Assembly: GCA_023460315.1 (NCBI GenBank)
Contig: JAEWQO010000132.1
Span: 1 to 64,000 of the forward strand
DNA length: 64,000 bases
DNA from: Actinomycetes bacterium
GTDB taxonomy: Bacteria > Actinomycetota > Coriobacteriia > Coriobacteriales > Eggerthellaceae
Reading direction: 5' to 3'
Made by a program: the position numbers and the translations under genes
The notes under the pieces: generated by a model
The model's database searches: none
Seen by the model: the letters and a program-made list of their open reading frames with translations, nothing else
Told to the model about the DNA's origin: nothing
Part shown: positions 7,743 to 14,830 of the stretch, in pieces
How positions within the stretch are numbered: the stretch's first letter is position 1
Layout of the letters: every line of letters begins with the position of its first letter

Positions 7743-7774
7743 GTTGGACGGGAAACTCTTGTTTCCCGTCCAAC
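7743..7774. terminator. Bidirectional hairpin between convergent genes
   Basis: A 14-bp perfect stem (7743-7756 with 7761-7774) and a TCTT loop lie between the rightward HD gene and the leftward universal stress gene. Neither side has a long U-tract. Confidence 0.65.
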
Positions 7775-7895
7775 TCCTTGCAAGGACGCGGTTGGGTGCG
7801 GCACGGTTGGAGGCCAAGAGAACCACAAGGGGCCATTCGGTGACCGGTTCGGGTGCAAGTCCGTCGTTTCCCCTGGTTTCTTCCGGCTTCCGGGT

Positions 7896-8342
7896 TCAGC
7901 CTTTCGCCCCCTCTTTCCTGACCGCGTCCTTGGCGATGAGCACGGTGATGGGGGATTGCTGCACGACGGAATAGCTCACGCTTCCCAGGTAGCCCTTCAC
8001 GCCCCCCTGCCCGCGACTTCCCATGATGATCAGGTCGCATTTTTCCTCACGCGCGCTCTTGATGATGAGTTCTGCCGGCGAGTTGCCCTTCAGCAGATGA
8101 ACGTGTGCATCGTTGGGCGTGAGGTCTGCGGCAGCCTGCAGCTTCGCTTGGAGAGACTCCGCCTCCTTGACCATGGCCTTGTCCAAGATGACCTCTGCGC
8201 TGCCGGTCGAATACAGCTTTATCACGTGGACGAAGACCAATTCGACGGTTTTGTCCTGCGCTCCGATCGAGAGGGCAAGGGCGAGCGCCCGTTCGGAAGG
8301 AGCGGATCCGTCGTAAGCGACGAGGATCTTCGAACACCACAT
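7896..8342 (-). CDS. Universal stress protein, UspA family
   Basis: Cytoplasmic stress-response protein, 148 aa, one Usp domain. The N-terminal strand KILVAYDGSAPSERAL, the middle HVHLLKGNSPAELII and the nucleotide loop IIMGSRGQGGVKGYLGSVS are visible. The loop has one residue fewer than the usual G-2x-G-9x-G(S/T), so ATP binding is likely but not certain. The start at 8342 is supported by aaagga 10 bases upstream and by the family N-terminus; the frame extends upstream with no homology. A promoter is visible at 8401-8432. Confidence 0.92.
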   Translation of the reverse strand: MWCSKILVAYDGSAPSERALALALSIGAQDKTVELVFVHVIKLYSTGSAEVILDKAMVKEAESLQAKLQAAADLTPNDAHVHLLKGNSPAELIIKSAREEKCDLIIMGSRGQGGVKGYLGSVSYSVVQQSPITVLIAKDAVRKEGAKG

Positions 8343-8400
8343 AAACGACCATTCCTTTCGCCTGCTTTGCGTGGGACGCATCCTGATATCTGCATCTCCG

Positions 8401-8432
8401 ATTGTAGTACGGAGAGCTTTCCGGTTTGTCAA
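8401..8432 (-). promoter_or_regulatory. Promoter of the universal stress gene
   Basis: Reading leftward, TTGACA (8432-8427) is a perfect -35. It is followed by TACTACAAT: TACTAC gives a 17-bp spacer and TACAAT a 20-bp spacer. The start point would fall about 55 bases before the ATG. Confidence 0.7.
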
Positions 8433-8691
8433 CGACATGATGGCAAAGCAGAAGGGGGTCCGGCCCTGGGATCCTATCCTGACACGCGGAAGGCCATGCT
8501 GCGGCGGCGGCAAAGCAGAAGGGAGGGCTCCAGTTCTTGGGCCTGCGTGCCTGCTTGGCTGATTGGAAGAATTTTCGCCCGAAACTCCCCTCAAGCGATA
8601 TTCTTCACCAGGAAGGGGCGGGGCAACAGGTCGGGCGGACGGGATTGAGGCGGCACGGTTCCTTTTGGACGTTTTTTGGTCGAACAAGTTA

Positions 8692-8720
8692 TTGACCCCG
8701 TATGTCGCCCCCGCTACAAT
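8692..8720 (+). promoter_or_regulatory. Promoter of the tRNA-Lys/tRNA-Gln unit
   Basis: TTGACC (8692-8697) and TACAAT (8715-8720) are separated by exactly 17 bp, 28 bp ahead of the mature tRNA-Lys 5' end. Confidence 0.85.
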
Positions 8721-8748
8721 AGGTACTCGCGCGTTGCGCAGGCAGGCA

Positions 8749-8824
8749 GGGCCGTTAGCTCAGCTGGTAGAGCAGGGGACTTTTAATCCCAAGGTCGCGG
8801 GTTCGACTCCCTCACGGCCCACCA
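8749..8824 (+). tRNA. tRNA-Lys (anticodon TTT), CCA encoded
   Basis: The seven-bp acceptor stem gggccgt pairs with acggccc (8814-8820). The D-arm is GCTCAGCTGGTAGAGC, the anticodon loop CTTTTAA and the T-arm GCGGGTTCGACTCCC-like. Discriminator A and CCA are encoded. The 76-nt length is normal. Confidence 0.96.
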
Positions 8825-8884
8825 TTTTAGCCTGCATCGCACCGGAGCGCCGGTCGCGCCGTTCTTCGAGCTTTTGCTCAACAC

Positions 8885-8958
8885 TGGGCCGTCGTCCAAC
8901 GGCAGGACTCTGGTTTTTGGTACCAGCTATTCAGGTTCGAATCCTGGCGGCCCAGCCA
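8885..8958 (+). tRNA. tRNA-Gln (anticodon TTG), CCA encoded
   Basis: Acceptor tgggccg pairs with cggccca (8948-8954). The anticodon stem is ctggt/accag around TTTTGGT and the T-arm contains GGTTCGAATCC. Discriminator G and CCA are encoded. It follows tRNA-Lys by 60 bp and is probably in the same transcript. Confidence 0.96.
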
Positions 8959-9435
8959 TCTTTCATCTTTTAACGGTTGTATGATCCGACAGGGCGTTTC
9001 GCGCAGGACGATGTCGATCCAAAGAGGAATGCCGCATGCGAGTTCTTGGGTCGAAGGCCCAGGCGGCCCGACGCGGCTTCTGGTAGGGAGTGCGGCGATC
9101 CTGCGGCCATGATCGCTTTGAGGATTTCCCTCGCCTGCGCTTGACCAGATCGGCGAAACGCGTAGAATTGATGCTGTCATCGACGACGGTGCCCTGAAAG
9201 TGGGTGCCGCGCATGCTTCGAGGCCGACAAGGCGGCTGCGCATCGCGCGAATACCTGGCGGTTCCGCCCTTCGGGCAGGGACTGCGCGGCTTCAGACCGC
9301 ACGCCTGGCATGCAGGCAGTTTCGAACCGATGGTTTGTCGGTTTTCTGCGCCCAAAAATTCTCCTTCTCGAACCGAGCATCTTTTGGTATCATCTATGGT
9401 TGCTGCTTAACGACGATTTGCTTGAAGGAGCACTT
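8959..9435. other. 477-bp gap between the tRNAs and infA
   Basis: No gene recognised on either strand; the open frames here have no familiar motif. A small hairpin (cgcccttcgggca) lies near 9267. An extended -10 TGgTATCAT (hexamer 9388-9393) 42 bp before the infA start is a likely promoter for the alpha operon. SRP RNA, tmRNA and RNase P signatures were looked for and not seen. Confidence 0.55.
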
Positions 9436-9654
9436 TTGACCAAAGAAGATGTAATTGAGCTTGAGGGATCGGTTCTCGAAGCCCTTCCAAATGCCATGTT
9501 TAGGGTTGAGCTTGAGAACGGGCACAAGATATTGGCTCATATTTCTGGCAAGATGAGGATGCACTACATCAAGATACTGCCGGGTGACAAGGTGACGGTA
9601 GAGTTGTCGGTCTACGACTTGAATCGCGGGCGTATCACGTATAGGTTCAAATAA
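9436..9654 (+). CDS. infA: Translation initiation factor IF-1
   Basis: Single OB-fold protein that binds the ribosomal A site during initiation. The start is TTG at 9436 with Shine-Dalgarno gaaggag five bases upstream. This gives the standard 72 aa: LTKEDVIELEGSVLEALPN, then MFRVELENGHKILAHISGKM and a terminus RGRITYRFK. The frame is open further upstream, but the added residues are not IF-1-like. It heads the infA-rpmJ-rpsM-rpsK-rpsD-rpoA-rplQ cluster; the usual upstream secY-adk-map genes are absent here. Confidence 0.97.
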   Translation: MTKEDVIELEGSVLEALPNAMFRVELENGHKILAHISGKMRMHYIKILPGDKVTVELSVYDLNRGRITYRFK

Positions 9655-9859
9655 CTGGGTTGGTCTGCATGGCATGCAGCAGAGCTGTGCAGATTTTGTG
9701 TGTCAAGGGACGGCGTGGCCGTCCTGCGAGGCATCTTCTCGTCGTCGCTGGAAACTGGGATTTTGGAATCCGGCGGCTTGCGTGAAGGGCGAAGAAAAGT
9801 AATCACCTGCGGCTGGGTGTGTCATATAGGACGAAACGCATAACCGAAAGGAAATAGAT
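9655..9859. other. Spacer between infA and rpmJ, with a small hairpin
   Basis: At 205 bp this is long for an intra-operon gap. A hairpin ggacggc-gtg-gccgtcc lies at 9708-9724. It may act in attenuation or r-protein feedback on the alpha operon, but no known S4-leader consensus could be confirmed by eye. Confidence 0.4.
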
Positions 9860-9973
9860 ATGAAGGTACGTCCTTCGGTCAAGAAAATGTGCGACAAGTG
9901 CAAAATCATCCGACGCCACGGCAAGGTTTTCGTTATTTGCGAGAATCCGCGCCACAAGCAGCGTCAGGGCTAG
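9860..9973 (+). CDS. rpmJ: 50S ribosomal protein L36
   Basis: Smallest large-subunit protein, 37 aa: MKVRPSVKKMCDKCKIIRR, then HGKVFVICENPRHKQRQG. The zinc ribbon is intact (Cys11, Cys14, Cys27, His32), so this is the zinc-containing paralogue form. Shine-Dalgarno gaaagga precedes the ATG. It sits 18 bp ahead of rpsM in the alpha operon. Confidence 0.97.
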   Translation: MKVRPSVKKMCDKCKIIRRHGKVFVICENPRHKQRQG

Positions 9974-9991
9974 AAAAGAGGAGAACCATCT

Positions 9992-10360
9992 ATGGCACGT
10001 CTTGTTGGTGTCGACCTTCCTCGCGACAAGCGCATTGAAGTCGGCTTGACCTACATTTACGGCATTGGTCTTACGACCTCCAAAAAAGTCCTCACCGCTA
10101 CCGGCGTCGATCCCGATGTCCGCGTGAAGGACCTAACGGAAGACGATCTGCAGAAGTTGCGCGACTATATCCAGGAGAACATCAAGGTGGAAGGCGACTT
10201 GCACCGTGAGGTTTCCCAGAATGTCAAGCGCCTCATGGAAATCGGTTGCTACCGTGGGCTCCGCCATCGTCGCGGCTTGCCTGTGCGCGGTCAGCGCACG
10301 CACACCAATGCGCGCACGCGCAAAGGTCCCAGGAAGCAAATCGGCGGAAAGAAGAAGTGA
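9992..10360 (+). CDS. rpsM: 30S ribosomal protein S13
   Basis: Head protein of the 30S subunit contacting the P-site tRNA and S19, 122 aa. MARLVGVDLPRDKRIEVGLTY-type N-terminus, IYGIG helix-hairpin motif, and the basic C-terminal stretch RGLPVRGQRTHTNARTRKG are diagnostic. Shine-Dalgarno aaagaggag lies ahead of ATG. It precedes rpsK by 10 bp. Confidence 0.98.
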   Translation: MARLVGVDLPRDKRIEVGLTYIYGIGLTTSKKVLTATGVDPDVRVKDLTEDDLQKLRDYIQENIKVEGDLHREVSQNVKRLMEIGCYRGLRHRRGLPVRGQRTHTNARTRKGPRKQIGGKKK

Positions 10361-10370
10361 GGTAGCCTAA

Positions 10371-10769
10371 GTGGCAGCTAAGAAAAATGTGCGCACGCGC
10401 CTCAAGCGCTCCGAGCGCAAGAACATCGCAGTCGGTGCCGCGCATATTAAATCGACGTTCAACAACACCATCATCAGCATCACCGATCCCCAGGGCAACG
10501 TGGTTTCGTGGCAGTCTGCTGGTACGGTCGGATTCAAGGGTTCTCGCAAGTCGACTCCGTTCGCCGCGCAGATGGCGGCTGAAGCCGCCGCCAAGACGGC
10601 TATGGAGCACGGCCTGCGTAAGGTGTCAGTGTTCGTGAAGGGCCCTGGCTCCGGACGCGAGACCGCCATCCGGTCACTGCAGGCCGCTGGCCTGGAGGTT
10701 TCCAGCATTCAAGATTGCACACCCATCCCGCACAACGGTTGCCGTCCGCGCAAGCGTCGTCGCGTGTAA
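10371..10769 (+). CDS. rpsK: 30S ribosomal protein S11
   Basis: Platform protein of the 30S subunit, 132 aa, starting at GTG 10371. Recognised from HIKSTFNNTIISITDPQGN, SAGTVGFKGSRKSTPFAAQ and the C-terminal DCTPIPHNGCRPRKRRRV. It lies in the alpha operon between rpsM and rpsD. Confidence 0.98.
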   Translation: MAAKKNVRTRLKRSERKNIAVGAAHIKSTFNNTIISITDPQGNVVSWQSAGTVGFKGSRKSTPFAAQMAAEAAAKTAMEHGLRKVSVFVKGPGSGRETAIRSLQAAGLEVSSIQDCTPIPHNGCRPRKRRRV

Positions 10770-10785
10770 CTGAAAGGATCCCATT

Positions 10786-11412
10786 ATGGCTCGTTATACT
10801 GGGGCGGACTGCCGTTTGTGCCGTCGTGAGGGCGGGAAGCTCTTTCTCAAGGGCGACCGTTGCTACACGGAGAAATGCGCAATCGAGCGCCGCAACTATG
10901 CGCCGGGCGAGGCCGGCAGAAAGCGCGTGAAGGAAAGCGAGTACCGGAACCAGTTGCGTGAGAAGCAGAAGACCAAGCGCATCTACGGTGTCCTGGAGAA
11001 GCAATTCCGTCATTACTATCAGCTGGCAAACCGTCAGCAGGGCATTACGGGCGAGAACCTGCTCCGCATCCTTGAGAGTCGCCTCGACAATGTCGTGTAT
11101 CGTTTGGGCTTCGCGAAGTCGCGTGACGAAGCTCGTCAGCAGGTTCGTCACGGCCACATCACGGTGAATGGCCGCCGTGTCGACATCCCGTCGTTTCAGG
11201 TCAATCCCGGCGACCTCGTTGCCGTGGCACCGAAGGCGAAGGACATGCTCGTCATCAAGAGTGCGCTCATCAGCAATGAGCGCGTGCAAGTGCCGGCATG
11301 GCTCGAGGTTGACATTGAGAAGCTTCAGGGCAGCGTTCTTGCTCTTCCTCAGCGCGATCAGATCGATTTGGACATTCGCGAGCAACTCATCGTCGAACTT
11401 TACTCGAAATAA
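10786..11412 (+). CDS. rpsD: 30S ribosomal protein S4 (zinc-binding form)
   Basis: Primary 16S rRNA-binding assembly protein, 208 aa. The N-terminal zinc knuckle has Cys9, Cys12, Cys26 and Cys31 (CRLCRREGGK, RCYTEKCAIE). The S4 RNA-binding domain lies at about 97-160 (RLDNVVYRLGFAKSRDEARQ). In many bacteria S4 represses its own operon, so it may regulate this cluster. Shine-Dalgarno aaagga lies ahead of ATG. Confidence 0.98.
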   Translation: MARYTGADCRLCRREGGKLFLKGDRCYTEKCAIERRNYAPGEAGRKRVKESEYRNQLREKQKTKRIYGVLEKQFRHYYQLANRQQGITGENLLRILESRLDNVVYRLGFAKSRDEARQQVRHGHITVNGRRVDIPSFQVNPGDLVAVAPKAKDMLVIKSALISNERVQVPAWLEVDIEKLQGSVLALPQRDQIDLDIREQLIVELYSK

Positions 11413-11441
11413 TCGCGGCATATTAAGGAGGCTTACCCAAC

Positions 11442-12392
11442 ATGACAGAGTTCATGAGGCCGACGGTAACAACGGAAGAAGTCAACGACACCGTAGCGCG
11501 CTTCATCGTCGAACCGCTCGAGCGCGGGTACGGCTACACACTTGGCAACTGCATGCGCCGCGTGCTGCTGTCGTCGTTGGATGGAGCGAAAGCCACCGCC
11601 ATCCAGATCGAGGGCGTGCAGCATGAATTCACCACGGCGGAAGGCGTGATCGAGGACATCACCGACATCGTGCTCAACGTCAAGGGTTTGGTTTTTTCCG
11701 CTCTCAACGAAGACGTCACCGAAGCTACCGCTCATGTGTCGGCCGAAGGTCCCTGCACGGTTACGGGTGCCGATCTTGACATTCCGACCGAGTTCACGCT
11801 CATCAACCAGGAGCATGTCATTGCGACGGTTGCCGATGGTGGGCAGTTGGACATGACCATTCGCATCGGCGTGGGCCGCGGATACGTGTCCGCAGAGCGC
11901 AACAAGCGCACCGAGGATCCTATCGGCGTCGTGCATGTCGATTCGTTGTTCTCTCCGGTGCGTCGTTGCACGCTCAACGTCATCGACACGCGCGTGGGCC
12001 AGCGTACCGATTATGACAAGCTCGTGCTGGAAGTTGAGACGGACGGCAGCATCAATCCATCTGAGGCTGTGTGCCGTGCCGCAAATATCATCAACCAATA
12101 TATGGGGGCATTTCTGAGCCTTTCCGACATCGTGGACGAGGAAGAGGGCGAAGTGCCTTCCATCTTCGCACCGGAAGGCCAGGAGTCGAACGCCGAATTG
12201 GACAAGCAGATCGAGGACCTCGACCTGTCCGTCCGTTCGTACAACTGCCTGAAGCGTGCCGGCATTCACTCTGTGCGCCAGCTGGTCGAGTTCTCCGAGA
12301 ACGACCTGTTGAACATCAGAAACTTTGGTGCGAAGTCCATTGAGGAAGTGAAGGACAAGCTCATTTCCATGGACCTCAATTTGAAGCTATAG
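11442..12392 (+). CDS. rpoA: RNA polymerase subunit alpha
   Basis: Scaffold of RNA polymerase assembly, 316 aa. The N-terminal dimerisation domain is recognised by GYTLGNCMRRVLLSSLDGAKA. The C-terminal domain binds UP elements and activators (SVRSYNCLKRAGIHSVRQL, ENDLLNIRNFGAKSIEEV). Shine-Dalgarno taaggaggc is near-perfect. Normal position in the alpha operon. Confidence 0.98.
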   Translation: MTEFMRPTVTTEEVNDTVARFIVEPLERGYGYTLGNCMRRVLLSSLDGAKATAIQIEGVQHEFTTAEGVIEDITDIVLNVKGLVFSALNEDVTEATAHVSAEGPCTVTGADLDIPTEFTLINQEHVIATVADGGQLDMTIRIGVGRGYVSAERNKRTEDPIGVVHVDSLFSPVRRCTLNVIDTRVGQRTDYDKLVLEVETDGSINPSEAVCRAANIINQYMGAFLSLSDIVDEEEGEVPSIFAPEGQESNAELDKQIEDLDLSVRSYNCLKRAGIHSVRQLVEFSENDLLNIRNFGAKSIEEVKDKLISMDLNLKL

Positions 12393-12405
12393 GAGATACG
12401 AGATC

Positions 12406-13041
12406 ATGAGACACTACAAGAAGGGGCGCAAGCTGGGAACCGACACCAGCCATACCAAGGCCATGAAACGGAGCTTGGTATGCGCGTTGTTCCTGAACGA
12501 TCGTATCAAAACGATCGAGTCGCGCGCAAAGGAAATTCGTCCCGATGTGGACAAGATCATCACGTGGGCGAAGAAAGGCGACTTGCATTCTCGTCGCCTG
12601 GCCATCGCGGCACTCAACGACAAGGAAATTGTGCGTGAGGTCTTCGAAAAGGTCGAGCAAGGCATGTTCCGGGATCGTCCCGGCGGCTATACCCGCATCA
12701 TGAAGCTGGGCAATCGCAAAGGCGACAATGCTCCCATGGTCATCATGGAATTGGTGACCGAGCCGGTTGCCAAGACCAAAAAGGCCGAAGACAAGCCTGC
12801 TGCCAAGAAAGCGGCCAAAAAGGCTGCTCCAAAGAAAGTCGAAAAGGCAGAAGATGCTGAAAAGCAAGCCGTTGAAGATCTTGAAGCGGTAGAAGAGACG
12901 ATTAAGGCAGAAGCAGAGGCTTCCGTCGAGGCTGCCGATGCAGCGGGCGATGAGTCCGCTGCGGCTGAGGCGGCAGAGACGGCTGCCGCGGTCGAAGAGG
13001 CCGAGGAAGCCACCAAAGCGGAGGAGAAGAAGGCCGAATAG
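12406..13041 (+). CDS. rplQ: 50S ribosomal protein L17 with long C-terminal tail
   Basis: Large-subunit protein near the exit tunnel. Residues 1-119 are a complete L17 (MRHYKKGRKLGTDTSHTKAM, RLAIAALNDKEIV, GGYTRIMKLGNRKGD). About 92 further residues are Ala/Glu/Lys-rich and low in complexity (AAKKAAKKAAPKK, later AAAEAAETAAAVEE). The tail moves from basic to acidic and is probably disordered or helical. Ala-rich tails on L17 occur in other actinobacteria; their role is not known to me. A strong terminator follows at 13069-13096, ending the operon. Confidence 0.96.
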   Translation: MRHYKKGRKLGTDTSHTKAMKRSLVCALFLNDRIKTIESRAKEIRPDVDKIITWAKKGDLHSRRLAIAALNDKEIVREVFEKVEQGMFRDRPGGYTRIMKLGNRKGDNAPMVIMELVTEPVAKTKKAEDKPAAKKAAKKAAPKKVEKAEDAEKQAVEDLEAVEETIKAEAEASVEAADAAGDESAAAEAAETAAAVEEAEEATKAEEKKAE

Positions 13042-13068
13042 CGCCGCTTCTTTTCGCATGCAGCACCC

Positions 13069-13096
13069 GGGGCCCGCATTGACGGGCCCCTTTTTT
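13069..13096 (+). terminator. Intrinsic terminator of the alpha operon
   Basis: The stem ggggcccg/cgggcccc has a 6-nt loop and is followed directly by TTTTTT (13091-13096). This is the clearest rho-independent terminator in the window. Confidence 0.95.
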
Positions 13097-13382
13097 ATGG
13101 TGCAAGGGACTAGGGGGCTTGCGGTTGACGGGGAGGACGGCGGCTCGTCGGGCAGCCGAGTTGTTCCGACGGCGATGTGCTTCGATGGAGAGGCGTTGTC
13201 CATTTGTCACTGGCCGGTCATCGGCATGACGTTGCGCGGTGGATACAATGGGTCTCACCGGCATGCGCGCATGCCGGTGAAGGGTTTTCGAGAACGTTCA
13301 GGCGATTTTGTCCCGAGTCCCTGAGGTTCTGGATGACCCGCCTGGTGCTTCGGACGGATCGCGACGAGGAAGGAACGGAATC
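13097..13382. other. Regulatory gap before the 11-mer repeat gene
   Basis: No gene is supported. It carries TACAAT (13244-13249), a likely -10, followed by a 26-bp perfect palindrome (13255-13280) and a leader of about 100 bases. Nothing recognisable lies between 13097 and 13240. Confidence 0.55.
13255..13280. promoter_or_regulatory. 26-bp perfect palindrome at predicted transcription start
   Basis: tcaccggcatgcg and cgcatgccggtga abut with no spacer and are exact reverse complements. The palindrome begins 6 bp after the -10 TACAAT at 13244-13249. It could be an operator for a dimeric repressor, or, as RNA, a hairpin at the very 5' end of the message followed by GGGTTTT. Confidence 0.7.
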
Positions 13383-13670
13383 ATGGCGGACATGAATGAT
13401 GTGAAAAACAAAGTTAAAGATGCGGCACATGATGCGAAGAACTCCGTGAAAGACACTGCGCACGACATGAGAAACGATGCGAAGGACGCTGCGGGCGACG
13501 CGAAGGAAAAGGCTCCCGACGTTGCCGAAAACATCAAGGATGCAGCCGGCGATATGGCCGAAAACGTGAAGCAAGCTGCTTCTGACGCAATGGAAAATGC
13601 CCAAGACGCGGCAAAAGACGTAGGAAATGCCGTTCAGGATGCCGTGGGGAAGATCAAGGACAAATTCTAG
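13383..13670 (+). CDS. LEA-like hydrophilic protein made of 11-residue repeats
   Basis: Small soluble protein of 95 aa with no Cys, Trp or Tyr. From residue 9 it consists of seven consecutive 11-residue units plus a partial eighth: KVKDAAHDAKN, SVKDTAHDMRN, DAKDAAGDAKE, KAPDVAENIKD, AAGDMAENVKQ, AASDAMENAQD, AAKDVGNAVQD, AVGKIKDKF. This 11-mer pattern is that of group 3 LEA proteins and apolipoprotein-like amphipathic helices; YtxH/CsbD-type stress proteins look similar. A role in desiccation, osmotic or membrane stress is inferred. Shine-Dalgarno gaggaagga precedes ATG 13383. A terminator follows (13704-13734). Confidence 0.8.
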   Translation: MADMNDVKNKVKDAAHDAKNSVKDTAHDMRNDAKDAAGDAKEKAPDVAENIKDAAGDMAENVKQAASDAMENAQDAAKDVGNAVQDAVGKIKDKF

Positions 13671-13703
13671 CATTGCCTTGATGCAACGAAGGGTCGAGGA
13701 GGG

Positions 13704-13734
13704 AACACGCCGCCGGTTTTGATTGCGGCGTGTT
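13704..13734 (+). terminator. Hairpin after the 11-mer repeat gene
   Basis: aacacgccgc (13704-13713) pairs with gcggcgtgtt (13725-13734) over 10 bp with an 11-nt loop; the end TGTTCTC is modestly U-rich. Confidence 0.65.
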
Positions 13735-13767
13735 CTCATGCTGCGCACGTTATGGCATACTGCGTCT

Positions 13768-14625
13768 ATGCAACTGTCTGTCAATACCTACATCTTCCGA
13801 CGATCCGCCATTCATGCTGCCGATGCGCGGGTGAAGATACTGCTGCTGCTGGGGTATTCCATCACGCTTTTTCTGGTGGATACCTGGCTGGGCCTTCTTT
13901 CCTGTGCTGTCGTGTTTGTGGCTGTGCTCGTGGCCTCCCGCCTTCCTCTTGCCAAGATGCTCTCGCTCATGGTTCCCCTGGGCATCGTCGCGGCGTTCAC
14001 GGTTCTGTTCAACGGCTTTTCCCTTGACGTGGGGTCGGCCTCGCTGGCGGGGCCTCCCTTTTCGCCCTTCGGATCCCCTTCTCCGGTTTTCTCCGGCCTC
14101 GCCTCGATACCGATCCTCGGTTCGTTCGGATTCGTTCCTGCGGGTTTTGCGCGAGGATGCTTCTTTGCCGTTCGCATTCTGCTGCTGCTGGCCGCCAGCC
14201 TGGTGGTCAGCTATGCAACGACTTCGACGGCTCTGACGGATGCCTTCGCCGGTTTTCTCCGGCCTCTGGGGTATCTGCGAATTCCCACGGACGACATCGC
14301 CACGGTGTTTTCGCTCGCCCTGAGATTCGTTCCCGTGACTGCAGAAGAATTCGCTCGGGTGCATGACGCGCAGTGGGCCCGCGGCGCCGCATTCGCGGAG
14401 GGGTCGCTCTGGCACCGGCTCCGGTCTTGGCAAACGGTTCTTATCCCGCTGTTCGTCGGGCTGTTCCGTCGCGCCGACGCATTGGCGGTGGCCATGGATG
14501 CGCGATGCTATGGTGCTCCCGACAGGCACAGAACGTCGCTTTCCGATCGCCGCTTCACGGCGCGCAGCGCGTTTGTCCTCATGGTTGGCTTGGCCGTGTG
14601 CGTTCTGCTGTCGGTGGGGGTCTGA
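13768..14625 (+). CDS. ecfT: ECF transporter transmembrane component EcfT
   Basis: Shared membrane subunit of energy-coupling-factor vitamin/metal importers, 285 aa from ATG 13768. About five or six hydrophobic segments are seen. The two coupling motifs that touch the ATPases appear as WARGAAF and MDARCYG. A start at 13723 is possible, but it would lie within the preceding hairpin. In many Gram-positives ecfA1-ecfA2-ecfT follow rplQ; here only ecfT remains near that position and no ATPase or S component is in the window. It must use ATPases encoded elsewhere, or act as a solitary T component. Confidence 0.85.
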   Translation: MQLSVNTYIFRRSAIHAADARVKILLLLGYSITLFLVDTWLGLLSCAVVFVAVLVASRLPLAKMLSLMVPLGIVAAFTVLFNGFSLDVGSASLAGPPFSPFGSPSPVFSGLASIPILGSFGFVPAGFARGCFFAVRILLLLAASLVVSYATTSTALTDAFAGFLRPLGYLRIPTDDIATVFSLALRFVPVTAEEFARVHDAQWARGAAFAEGSLWHRLRSWQTVLIPLFVGLFRRADALAVAMDARCYGAPDRHRTSLSDRRFTARSAFVLMVGLAVCVLLSVGV

Positions 14626-14830
14626 AGGCGCGAGGGGTCGGGACGATGCTCTCTGCCATTTCTGGCGAGGAGATGCTTGGGCAGGACGTCCGATTTGGAA
14701 ACACGCGCTTGAACCCAAGCAAACCTTTTGTCATCGGGGTTGTGGGAAACGCGCACGAAATCTGGTTTTGGACTTTCGACGTGCTATGATTTCCCATGGA
14801 TAAACTCACATTCCTGACTAGGAGGCATTC

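Larger units (their letters stand above)
8343..8748. other. 406-bp gap: usp promoter, tRNA promoter and a direct repeat
   Basis: Apart from the two promoters annotated separately, the gap contains a 15-bp exact direct repeat, ggcaaagcagaaggg, at 8442-8456 and 8509-8523. No coding sequence is supported. Confidence 0.6.

Noticed and set aside
8749..8958. tRNA-anchored integration site
   Set aside because: No integrase nearby and no duplicated tRNA 3' end was seen in the window.
8963..9355. 130-codon minus-strand frame between tRNAs and infA
   Set aside because: No recognisable motif, no ribosome binding site, low-complexity composition.
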